Translations under genes and position numbers: made by a program
Notes under the pieces: generated by a model
What the model was told of the DNA's origin: nothing
What the model saw: the letters and a program-made list of their open reading frames with translations, nothing else
Databases searched by the model: none
Shown: piece after piece, positions 33,605 through 44,795 of the stretch
Numbering within the stretch: position 1 is the stretch's first letter
Layout: every line of letters begins with the position of its first letter
DNA from: Boswellia sacra
Lineage: Eukaryota; Streptophyta; Magnoliopsida; Sapindales; Burseraceae
Reading direction: 5' to 3'
Assembly: GCA_013180625.2 (NCBI GenBank)
Contig: SNVD02011469.1
Location: forward strand, 558,001 to 622,000
DNA length: 64,000 bases

Positions 33605-35040
33605 AACAACCATGTTCTTAGTTTGTACGATAATATTGTAGTTGAAGTTTCTTTCATTCTCATGCTATAGAGTTATTGTGTCACATAACTATGTCGAAAC
33701 TTAGAATTAGAAAGATTTATGATATTTACAAATTAGAGAATCCAATGTTAATCTTATAAAGGCCTAGTTCCACTTAGATCAGCCCTCATTATTATCTTAT
33801 GTTGTGCTTGTGAGAGAATTTGCAGTTGATTGTAGATTTTTTTTTCCAATTCTAAAATTGATTTTTTAAAAGAAAAAGGAAATTAATATATGTTATTTTT
33901 AATACCATCATACTAAAATAAATAAAAATATTGTTTAGATTTAAAATTCCTTTGCTTTGAAAGAATATTATCGGATTGTTTTAGATATTGGTTCTCTCTT
34001 TTTAAAGTAAAAATTTTATTATCTATTAAATTAATACCAATTATTTGAGGCCATCCTCGACCGAACTTGAGTGAAGTTCACCACCTTTCCACCCAGCCCG
34101 CAACTTTTGGGTACTTGGATTGGATGATACAATCCACAGTGGTTAACTGGACCTATTTGCGTCATGCGGGCTTACAAAGAAATCAAGTTCAGATGGGCCA
34201 TGATAAACATTAGATAGTTTCGGAAACACATTACATATCCAATAGTAAAAGAAATCATGATTAACATTTTATGTAATTAATTTGGGGTTGTTGTTTCGGA
34301 CCCAAAAAAAAAAAAATAAATAAAATCAATAATAATCCTCATTAATCAGAAAACATGTCAAAAAAATTAATTAAAAAATAATGTTAAAAATTATTAAACT
34401 AAAAGATACTTTGCTTTCATACAATAGCTAATCCACCTCGCTCATAACATAACTTTTCAGTGTATATAGGAAATTCCTAATTTTACCCATCATGTCAAAT
34501 TTGTCTTCACCCTTAGAATTTATTCTTCGGGTAAAGGATCTCCCCCTAACAAAAAGAAGTTAAATTCTTGCCTTGGAATGGCCTCTAGTTTTGCATTAGA
34601 TTCTTGTTTTCGCTTCATGCCATGCCAAATTAATGTAATACTTTCACTTATTCCAGTCTTAAAATTCTTAAGAGGATTAACATCTCAGTCAGTTTAATAT
34701 TCAAAGGCTGAGATTGGCCTGGCCATGTTCATTAAATTAATATACATAACCAATAAAATTGAAGTGTTTACTAAATCCAAGTATCAAACAACAACTCAGA
34801 TGATTAAATGAAGTCTTTATTTATAATCATATCAAGTAAATTCTTCAATTAGAAATGCTTGCATCCACATTCCAAGCTTAAAAAGGTTTCATTATACAAT
34901 TTCCATTCCCATTCTAGACCTGTTCAATTTAAAAAAAAAAAATGAAATGAGAATTATGGGAAGAAAGCAACATCTAGTTAATTGGTTAATATTCAGAGAG
35001 AAAAAGAATATCGGATTGCTTGGAGAAGACTAATACCTTA
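33605..35040. other. Spacer upstream of CNL-4
   Basis: No gene is seen. The segment 34030-34210 is homologous to 54850-55030 (upstream of CNL-5), again showing duplication of the whole unit. Poly-A runs lie near 34305 and 34930. Confidence 0.45.
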
Positions 35041-35125
35041 ACTGCTATCAACGCAAAACTTTTCTTTGAGCTATCAAGTGAAAGATTCGTTGGGCTTCAT
35101 TCATTAACTACATAAGCTAAATGGA
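35041..35125 (+). promoter_or_regulatory. Decayed proximal promoter of CNL-4
   Basis: It aligns with the promoter blocks of CNL-3 and CNL-5 ('aatacc...aactgctatcaacgc...gagctatcaagtgaaag'). Here the inverted repeat is damaged (acgcaaaacttttcttt near 35051) and the TATA position reads acataagct near 35108, so the core promoter is probably lost. This fits the pseudogene state of the coding part. Confidence 0.55.
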
Positions 35126-37465
35126 AAGATTTAGCAACATTATCACAACATAAACACACAAAAGATTTCAATTCCAAATCTTTCCTGAACTACCACCATT
35201 CAACATGGCTGAAGTGCTTGTTTCCAAAGTCTTGGAACAATTGGCTTCAATCATGCATCAACAGGCAGAAGAAAGGATAAGACTGATTGTGAGGGTTGAT
35301 GAAGAAGTGGGGAAGCTCACCAGCAATTTTCGGGCCATTCAAGCTGTGCTTATTGATGCAGAGAAAAAACAAGTGAAAGAGATTGCTGTGAGAGATTGGT
35401 TAGACAAGGTTAAAGACATATCCTATGATGTGGAAGACGTGCTGGATGAGTGGAACACAACGATTCAGAAATTACAAACTAAGAAAGTTGAAGAGGCTTC
35501 TGTGCCTTTCAGAAAGGTGTGTTCCCTCATTCCTTACTGCCTCTGTTGTTGTAGGACATTTGTTCTGCGTTATGACATTGCTGTTAATATAAGAAATCTA
35601 GATAGAAAACTATTGTTCGGGAGAAAGATAGGTTCCAGTTTAGCTCGATTACACTAGGGAGCGAAGAAGCAGAGCAACAAATGACTACCCCTGTTATTGA
35701 TATTAGCCACATGATGACACCAGGAACATTGTTGGAGAAGGATAGTTGGTCAATGTTCAGTAAAATTGCATTTTTTGAAAGGAACCATGAAGAGTGTAAA
35801 TTTTTTGAAGAAATTGGTAAGAAAATTGTACACAAGTGTAAAGGGGTGCCTCTTGCTATAAAGATTTTAGCAAGTCTTTTGCGCTTTAAAACAAAAATTG
35901 AAGAGTGGCAAGATGTCTTAGATAGTAAAATATGGGAGATCAAAGAGGTAGAGCAAGGGCTCTTTCCACCTCTATTATTAAGTTATTATGATTTGCCCTC
36001 CGTATTGAAAAAGTGTTTCTCATATTGTGTCATCTTTCCAAGGAATTATAAGATTAAAAAAGATGAATTGATCAAGTTATGGATGGCTCAAGGTTATCTA
36101 AAGACAAATAATAATAAGGATATGGAGTTAGTTGGTGAAGAGTATTTTAAAATCTTAGTAATGCGTTCTTTTTTTAAATATTTTAAAAAAGATCTTCTTG
36201 ATGATATAATAAGTTTCAAAATGCATGATATAGTGCATAATTTTACTCAATTTCTTACTCAAAATGAATGTTTTATAGTAAGGGAGGGTGTTTATGGAGA
36301 ATCTGATTATGAACCTTCTTATAAAAAGTTTCGACATTTAATGACAAAGGTTCATAAAGATGGCTCATTTTCTAGCTCCACTTATACCCACAAATTTTTA
36401 CATAGCCTTGTGGTTGTTAGTGAATTTGGAAGGTGCAAAATGTCGGATTTATCTAAATTATTTGATCAGTTAACATGTTTAAGAGCATTAAATTTAAGTG
36501 ATCAGTACTTTTTAGAACTTCCAAGTAAAATAGATAAATTAATACATTTGAGATATCTGAATTTATCTAGAAACTATTTTTTGAGAGTATTGCCAGAAAC
36601 ACTATGTGAGTTGTATAATCTACAAATCCTAGACATTAGTTATTGTGAGGATGTGAAAGAACTGCCTCGAGGGATAGGAAACTTAATCAACTTGAGATGT
36701 TTAGAAAACAGGGGGACCGCTCCACTCAGGTACATGCCAAAGAGCTTTGAGAAATTGACAAGTCTTCGTAGATTAGACAAATTTGTAGTAGGTTATGATG
36801 CCTACAGTGGCAAAGCATGTTCCGTGGAATGTTTGAAAAACTTCAACAACCTTCAAAAGATTGGAATAGAAGGCTTGGGAAACCTGACGGATGTTTATGA
36901 GGCTGAAGAAGCGCAACTTTACAATAAGAAAAACCTGCGTGTTTTGCATCTACACTTCGATGGGAGTGTGAATGACGACCATGTAGCACTTCTCGAAGCA
37001 TTGCAACCAACTCCAGATTTAGAGGAATTAGAGATAAAATATTACAATGACTACACCTGTACCTGCGCCATAGTCCCTGATTGGATAATGTCATTAACCA
37101 AATTGAGAAAGTTAATTATTCAGAGCTGTGATAGATGTGAGCATTTTTATTGTCTGGGTACACTCTCATCTCTTGAATATCTTGAAATAGGGTATAATCA
37201 GGGAATAAAAAGAGTGGGTAATGAGTTTTTGGGAATAGAAAGTGATGTTACACCGTCATCTCCATCCGTTATTGTTTTCCCCAAATTGAAATTTCTCTGG
37301 TTTTTTAAGATGTCTGAATGGGAAGAGTGGAATTATAAAATTAAAATGAGGGGAGAAGATGAAATCACGATCATGCCATCTCTTCAGACCTTGAAAATTG
37401 AAGGCTGCCCCAAATTAAAGTCACTGCCAAACCACCTTCGACGAATGACAACATTGAAGATGGAG

Positions 37466-40400
37466 TGTGACACCCCAAATTTTAAGTAAGTTTGACTTAC
37501 ATGTATATTGTAAAAATATGTATTATTAACATTATGAGGTATGTATGTATATATACATGGAGAGGAATGAAATTAGATGAGAGATGGAAGGGTGTGAGTG
37601 AAAAGCTAAGGAAGTGTAGGGGCTTAATGGAAATCATTGTGTGATGTATATCTATAAAATATGGAAGAACTCTAGAAAATTCATTTTTCTTCCCCCTTTC
37701 TCTTAGAAACGTCCAGCACACTCTCTTCCCATTTTCTCTCAATTTTTGCCATGGAATCAAGAGGAGAGGAAGGAAACAAGAGTCCAAGAGGTAAAAATTC
37801 ACTCCTCTCTCTCTAACTCTAGCCATAACCATGCAATTAAGTGATGGTTTATTGTTGTTTGTGATATTTCATGTTAGGCATATACTGTAAATGGCTAGAA
37901 AAACATGAATTAGAGTGAATTATGGAAGAATTTAAAGATTTGATGATGCTAGAAAGCTAGAAGTGAAGTATGAGCATGAATCCTGCAGAGTTATTTTTCT
38001 GAACAGTGCTAAGTCCGAAAATTCCCATAAATTCCATGGTTGTTTGATGACTCTGAAATTTTTATATGATAAACTAGACACTTCAAGTAGTTTATAGAAT
38101 TTTGAAACACTTGAAAATTCGTAGTGTGTAAATTGTAATGAATTTTTGAATTTCTGGTTCGAAATTGTGAATTCCCCTGTTTTAAAACAGGGCAGGCGAA
38201 ATGAACTCGATTTGAGGGGGCAAATGTTTGTAAAATTTCGTGATTTTTAATATCTAAACCTTTGGGTATGTTTTATGTCGTACTGTAAATTTTCATGGTT
38301 TTTGGAGTTGTGTATGAATTGTTATGATTTTTCAAATCTGGACTTAAAGAACTGTGAATGTTAAGTTCCAGAACTGAGTATGTGAAATAAATTCAGAATG
38401 ACTTCCTTAAACTCCTTGGAAAATCATGATTTTTGGTGAAATAACTCTTATATGTGTCTAGTTTTAGACTGGAAAGTTTGGTGGAGATTGGATTATTTTA
38501 GAATTCTATAAAATTCTTCAAAGTTGCACTGTTCAGTTAAAAGGTCTGCAGACAGATTTGCTGTGTGAACGAAATTAAGGATTTTCAATGGGTAAATGAC
38601 CTTATTTTGACTCAATAAAATTCATGGACTATAATATGTATGTCTATTTGATTTCCATGAATTTTGGTGATGATTGGAAATGAATAACCTCTTATTATAA
38701 TAATCCAACCAATATGTGTGTGTGATAGAGTTTAATAAATGATATTATTGGTTGGTTGAATTGTTGTTAACCTAAGGGATTTAATGACTTCTAAATGGAC
38801 ACTGATCAATGTGTCATGACTATGGCAATGGTTATCAGAGAGGAAGGGGAAGAAGAAGAGATGAACTTTAAACAATTGCTTATCAAGAAATATATGAGAG
38901 CAAATTAAGAGGCAAGGATAACCAGGTAAGTAGCTAGACCCTTCTGAGGACACAATAGATGTTAACTTTTAATGAAATATATTTAATGATTGTGTTTGTG
39001 AATATATATGAAATGTGTAGATGGAATGTGGATTGAGCCATGAATACATGGACCTTGATATGAGAAATGATTTGATTTAGGTTTATAGTGATTTATGAAA
39101 CGTGTGATTTCACACACTTTGATGAGTATGTGAGCTACATGTTGGTGTAAATTCTATGTGTGTGAGATGTAGAAATGTGAATGTGCTCTGATGTAGGTGA
39201 ATTTGTTGTGATTTGGCTTGAATAATATTACCAATGAAAAGATGTGTGTATATGAAGAATAAAATACATGCCAAACGTTCTAGGATACTAATTCCTCATG
39301 TGGATGGCATGACAAATGAATATCTATGAAATACCATGTGTATTAGAGTTCCACGAATATGTATGAGTGGAAAATGAATGAGACCAGTTATACATGGAAA
39401 TGGTTGTGCAACGATATGATTGAAATAAATCGAAGAGTAATGGAAGGTGTTGGCACGAATAAAGATGTCATTGGGGTTCTATATGTGTAGAAATGATGCC
39501 AATGTGTGGATTGTGCACATCCATAAGCGTATATGAGATATGTAGGCTTATTGTATTTGTGAATGTATATGTGATTAATGAGAAGCCTACGTAGAACCTC
39601 AATTATGAAAGTAAACTGCAATACTGTGATGTGCGAAGGCATGCATCATTGCGTGATGTGTTATGAATTTGAAATTTCATGCTAAGCCCATGGGAATATA
39701 TTGAATGTCGAATGTGAAATGTGATACCGTTAAATGCTAGCATTATGGTGAATGAATTGTGATAAGTTGTGATTGGGTTAGAAGCTTGATATAAAGAGCT
39801 TCACTTATGTGACTGAAATGTGAAATGTGAAATGTGAAATATGTGAATGAAAGCTTAATATAGAGCTTCACTTATGTGACTGACTGAAATGTGAAATATG
39901 ATATGTGAGTGAAGGCTTAATATAGAGCTTCACTTATGTGACTGAATGTGAAAACTGATATGTGAGTGGCATGCCATAACTTAGGATATTTGGCTCTCAT
40001 GGCTTGAGGGGAGGTCTGGACCATGTGTTTCTCTAGATGAGATTCGGTAGCATGGGCCCGGTATCACCCGGATTGTCAGACTAGCCTTGAGCTATTTCAT
40101 GGGTAGGCATTTGAATGTATCTGTACTGTTCTGTATCCCCATGGCTTGAGGGGAGGTCTGGACCATGTGTTTCTCTAGACGAGATTCGGTAGCATGGGCC
40201 CGGTATCACCCGGATTGTCAGACTAGCCTCGAGCTATTTCAAGTGTAGGCATCTGAATGTATCCGTACTGTTACGTACTCCCATGGCTTGAGGGGAGGTC
40301 TGGACCATGTGTTTCTCTAGATGAGATTCGGTAGCATGGGCCCGGTATCACCCGGATTGTCAGACTAGCCTTGAGCTATTTCATGGGTAGGCCTTTGAAT

Positions 40401-41487
40401 GTATCTGTACTGTTCTGTATCCCTATGGCTTGAGGGGAGGTCTGGACCATGTGTTTCTCTAGACGAGATTCGGTAGCATGGGCCCGGTATCACCCGGATT
40501 GTCAGACTAGCCTTGAGCTGATTCATGGGTAGGCCTACATATGGGAATTGACTGTAAAATGAAAAGTCCTACCTTGATTAGAGAGCACTGTTCCTAAGTG
40601 TCTGTGACTGTACTGTGGAAGCTTCTGAAATTATGTGAAATGGATATCCATATGAACAATGTAGCTAGCTTATGGAAACTCATGTGTGAATGATTTATAT
40701 GTTTATGGGAGCACATGAGGATGTGATAGACTTGTGGAAAGTTTATGTGTAAATGAGACATGTGTATACAAATGGGTGTATGTGATGAGCTTTGACATAG
40801 AAAAGCCGTGTTTGATCACCCATAGACAAGTATTTAAAGAATTAGAAATATGATGGGATAAGTGAGTAATTGATCTAGGAAAATTGGCCAATGATGCAAG
40901 GTTAGTGCATGAGCACCATTAAATGGTACATGAGCTCATCTTTAACAGACTTAAAGAGGTATAGCTAGAGAATGGCATTGCTGTGCCATACTGTCCTTGC
41001 TGGAGCACCAATTGCACCGACTCAAGTAAGAGAGAATAAAGAGTTGGCGCATGCGTGCCTCTCCTTTGGTGCAGGAGTGCGGAACTGAAATTTGCAACGG
41101 ATTGAAAATCAGAAACTTGGCACCGCCGTGCTAGTTCCCTTACGCAGAGGCGCAATCCTTGAACAATGAAATCAATTTTTGATTTTCTTAGTAGAGCACT
41201 GGTGGCTTATATACTAAGAAATAATCGGTAATTGGTGATTTATGGAATAAGTTTTTAATAGTGGTCATAATCTGAAATGGTTATCGCCATTAATTGTTTT
41301 ATTGTGACTGTTACACCAATTTCATAATTCTAGCTACTTACTGAGTTTCATACTCACTAGTCTATTGTGTACCTCAGGTATTCGATCAGTTAAAGATTAA
41401 AAGAGGATTTCGGCATAGCGACGATTGTGTTTCCTTGGCAAGTTTTTATCCGCTGCAGTATTACTATGTTTGACACAGGGTATGACA
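37466..41487 (+). mobile_element. LTR-type element, family A copy 3, in the 3' end of CNL-4
   Basis: 4022 bp with TG...CA ends (TGTGACACCCC ... GGGTATGACA) and the 5-bp duplication TGGAG (37461-37465 and 41488-41492). It carries a four-copy 142-bp array, the 'ctaacctca'-type and 'gcatgcgtgcc' landmarks of family A, and AT-rich non-coding sequence. No retrotransposon proteins were recognised. A solo LTR of this size would be long but not without precedent in Gypsy elements; a non-autonomous derivative is the alternative. Confidence 0.88.
39995..40540 (+). repeat. 142-bp tandem repeat array inside family A copy 3
   Basis: Units start at atggcttgagg in 39999, 40141, 40283 and 40425, exactly 142 bp apart, with few differences between units. 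The first 107 bp of each unit (through 'gactagcc') is the conserved part and also occurs, inverted, in copies 2 and 4 with fewer and less regular units. The regular spacing suggests recent expansion by replication slippage or unequal exchange. Confidence 0.92.
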
Positions 41488-41540
41488 TGGAGATTCGTGA
41501 TTGTCCTCTTCTAGGTAGAAGAATAATTTGAGAGAAGTGA

Positions 41541-42136
41541 TAAGCCATCATCATCTGCAGCAGTTACCAACTGGTCAAGAACTGTCTCAAATCCCGAACT
41601 TCAACTTGGATATGTAAAAAGAGATGGACTGTTGAATTCTCAAGCAGCTATAATTACCAATTAACCCATGGGTAATTTTCTCTTTTTCAGTCAGATTTCT
41701 TTTTTTTAATAATTTTGAGAAGTAAAGAAAATTTTGATAATTCTATTTTGTGATAGGATTTACAATAAGCCGACAATTTTCAATTTCCAAACAATAATTT
41801 TTGACGTTTATTGGGTAAGATACAGATAATTAAATCAATTTTTAAACGAAATACATATAACTGAAAACCTCTTAATTGTAGAATCCTTTACTTTTCTACA
41901 AAATCTTGATTATTTGTTTTAATTGGGAAATTTTAGTTTCAAATAATTACTTCCATTTTTATAGTTATTTCAGCCCAAGTTAAGTGTTTTTAATTGTTTT
42001 CTTTTCCAGATGATGCAAACAGCCATGCCCTGAAGACATCCGGGCATATATGAAAATGGCAATGTGAAATGGACTAGGTAACATAGCACATGTTATTATA
42101 TCCAAATTGTGGCATGTCTAAATCATCCGTGCTAAC
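41541..42136 (+). repeat. CNL-4 3'-tail modules
   Basis: This is the continuation of the CNL-4 3' region: 'gttaccaactggtcaagaactgtctcaaatccc' matches the sequence after the CNL-5 stop. It is followed by a probable 5' splice site (atg/ggtaattttc near 41670), an intron-like T-rich stretch, and a tail module starting 'agatgatgcaaacagccatg' near 42007. Confidence 0.55.
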
Positions 42137-42898
42137 TGTAACGACCGGACCCCTGTACTCATGTTGAACTCCAATGACCTATGGGTCTTGGGTTCGAGTG
42201 GGGGAGGCGCTCCTGGGAATAATCCCTTGAGGGTAATAGAGGGTGTCCTATAAGGCCCCGTTCCCCAAGACAGGGTAGTACCGGGGGACAAAACCGTGAG
42301 GGCCGGTGGGCCCAGAGCGGACAATACTGGACTGTGTGCGACTGTAGCCTGACACGGGGGCCACCTCTTGAAGGCGAAAGGGCCACAAAGTGCCACGTGC
42401 CAGGGGTCCGGTCGTTACATAAAAAGGCGCCTTTTTATGTAACAGTCCACTCTGTGGGCTCCACACTATCCGGTATTGTCCGCTTTGGGGAACGGGGCCT
42501 CAAGGGACACCCTCTATTACCCTCACGGTTTTGTCCCCCGGTACTACCCTGTCTTGGGGAACGGGGCCTTATAGGACACCCTCTATTACCCTCAAGGGAT
42601 TATTCCCAGGAGCGCCTCCCCCACTCGAACCCAAGACCCATAGGTCATTGGAGTTCAACATGAGTACCATTCGGGCAAGTTGCCCGAATGGTACTCATGA
42701 TGAAATTTGGGAGCCTTTGTGGTGGAGGTCCCGAGTTCGAGTGGGGGAGGCGCCACACGGGTAAAAGAGGGTGTGCTTCGAGCCCCTGTTCCCCGATGTG
42801 GACAAAACCGTGAGGGTAATAGAGGGTGTCCCTTGAGGCCCCGTTCCCCAAAGCGGACAATACCGGATTGTGTGGGGCCCACAGAGTGGACTGTTACA
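42137..42898. mobile_element. GC-rich composite palindromic element, copy 1
   Basis: 762 bp with TGTAACGACC at the left, GGACTGTTACA at the right, and a perfect 5-bp duplication CTAAC (42132-42136 and 42899-42903). Two sub-elements are joined: 42137-42418, bounded by inverted TGTAACGACCGGACCCCTG ends, and 42438-42898, an imperfect palindrome folding at about 42677 (cgggcaa/ttgcccg). The linker contains ATAAAAAGGCGCCTTTTTAT, itself a perfect palindrome. GC content is far above the surroundings. Integration signs are those of LTR retroelements, but no direct terminal repeats or coding sequence exist. It could be a fold-back derivative of an LTR. Open frames within it are by-products of symmetry. 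Confidence 0.8.
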
Positions 42899-42903
42899 CT
42901 AAC

Positions 42904-44574
42904 TGTTTGATATAATGTTACAGAAGATTATAATGGTTTGGGGCATACAAGAAAGAGAGAATAGCAAGTGCAACCATCAGCTGATGAAACATCTTGAAAC
43001 ATCTGCTCTTTAGCTTATCTTTATTGATGTCACTCTTTCTATTTTGTCCTATGTTGCAGAATTGATGTATTGGTTGTGCCTGTGAATTTCAAATTATTAT
43101 ATTCCTGTATAGCACTGCAATAGAAGTATTAAAGATGATAGAAACCCGTAATACAGGATGCTGCATGTGTAATAAGAGTTCGCCTTTTTTTCAGTATCAG
43201 TTTGTTAAACGCGAATTATAGAAGTGATCATTTTTCAAGCAATTTCTGTCTCATGTTGATTCCTGTGAAATGTACTGGTAATTAGCCATTGCAAGTCGTC
43301 ACTTGTCTAATTCTTTATCCAAAATTTTGTATGTCACAACCATTCTTTTTAGTCTTCAGGATTGAATGTTACACGGGGCAAGATATTTTGATGTCAATGT
43401 AGATTTAGTGTTCCATAGCAAATTTGAATATGACCTGGGTGAAGAATTTGTGAAACATATAGTCTAGTAAAAGAGAATAACTATTTCTACAGTTCTTAGG
43501 ACAAAGAATTAGGCTCTGTCTCTCATTCATTTTCAACCAACAGATATAAAGAGAATCTATCTCTGAATGTTGCTCAATTTGGAAGAAGGTAGTCTGCCAT
43601 ATCCATCAAGAGCCTCATTCAACATAATCTGTAAAGTCCTGGACTCCAACATTACTTTTGCATATATGAAAAGAGACCACCAGGGAATTCTGAAGCAGCT
43701 ACAAATGCATTGGTAATTTCCTCCTTTCTTTGTTTTTTTGTTGGTATTCTAAGAAATATACGGAGTTTCGGACATTCTATGCTGTGACAGTCTTTGCAAA
43801 AAGCTAACAAATTTTCAACATTCTGAATAAGTAACTTAAGTACTAAGTATTTTAAGAGGTTCAGGTCCAAATAATTTAATTTAAGAAGAAATATTACCGA
43901 AAAGCACTATTCTTTACTGCATATGAAATTGGTCTTACATTTTATTTTCTGGATAATTTTGATTCAATGTTTAAGTGTGAAATTTTAGTTTCACATACTT
44001 TCGTTTTTTAAAGTTATTTCATGCTAACTGCCAAATGTTTTCTTTTCTTTTCTTTGCAAGCCGAATACATCTGAGGAAAGAAATGTTTGATATCAGGCAC
44101 CACAGCAATATGTAATGTCATGAAAAGGTCCCACTAACTCGTCATGGCTCTTTTCTTGCAGTTCATATTTGTTTATTTCTTGGCAGATTTAGTGCTCTGT
44201 GGCATGCAAGAGTGGTAATTTTTATTTTTTAAATTACATGATTGAACTAATTTGAAAGAAGTCTCTCTTCGTTCTAAAGTTTAACTGAGAAATTGGGGCT
44301 AAGGAACCTGTTTGCTTCTTCATCAAGAATATAATTTTCCCAACTGTATTTGAACCCAAAAGAGAAAACGTCTAATGAATCATTTGTACTATTTAATCTT
44401 TTTAAATCCAATTTACCAGGATTACATGACTACGAGATCTTCTCAAATTCTTGGTCTATTTCGTTTCTAATCTTTTGTCATCAGTTTGCAAAGTTGTCAA
44501 AAGCCAATGATAAGCTTTTTTCAAAATAGTTTCCCGAAGTTTTCAGTTTTCACTGTAAATTATCATTGTGTCAT
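42904..44574 (+). repeat. CNL-4 tail modules between the composite element and JRL-g
   Basis: Tail modules known from 59150-59980 and 15900-16560 recur here, including 'gaattgatgtattggttgtgcctgtgaattt' near 43060 and 'ttgggagtcttgtgtaatcct'-like sequence near 43285. Another 'aggaacctgtttgcttcttcatca' segment lies near 44302. No gene is recognised. Confidence 0.55.
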
Positions 44575-44795
44575 TTTATGTTACCATGTCTGGAGGAGTT
44601 CCTAATCAGTGAGAGTGGCCACCACAGTCCTGCAGTTTAAATTGGCAGCCCTGTGATGAGATCATTTTCATTTAAGAGAACTAAAAAAGAATTTTTGGCA
44701 TTTCTGGATATCAAGATGGAACCCCATTTAGTTGCTCAATGGATGGAAGGTTTGTTGTAGGTTTTTCGGGTAGAAGTGGTTGGACTAGGTAATTG
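44575..44795 (+). pseudogene. Jacalin-related lectin exon remnant (JRL-g)
   Basis: It aligns with JRL-c and JRL-i. The expected CAG acceptor is changed (tcattttatgttacc instead of tcagattatgttac). 'ggaggagttcctaatcagtgagagtggccac' matches the P-E-E-F-L and S-G-H segments, and later bases encode, in one frame, F-G-I-S-G-Y-Q-D-G-T-P-F-S-C-S-M-D-G, followed by the R-F-V-V-G-F and G-R-S-G-W segments. An intron-like gtaattggc follows. Stops early in the exon make it non-functional. Confidence 0.7.

Larger units (their letters stand above)
35205..41540 (+). pseudogene. CNL pseudogene with NB-ARC deletion and LTR-type insertion (CNL-4)
   Basis: The start MAEVLVSKVLEQL and the coiled-coil domain (YDVEDVLDEW) are clear to about 35612, where a 4-bp deletion relative to the paralogs shifts frame; that frame stops at 35657. 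Homology continues in the other frame from about 35623 and runs open to 37489. At 35708-35712 (cacat) it jumps from V-I-D-I-S to H-M-M-T, omitting the 465 bp that in CNL-5 hold P-loop to RNBS-B; the jump is in frame. GVPLA, CFSYCVIFP, K-M-H-D-I-V-H-N and the LRR region follow. At 37466 a 4.0-kb element interrupts the last codons; host sequence resumes at 41488, where the end differs from CNL-5. It is a dead gene with several independent lesions. Confidence 0.93.
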
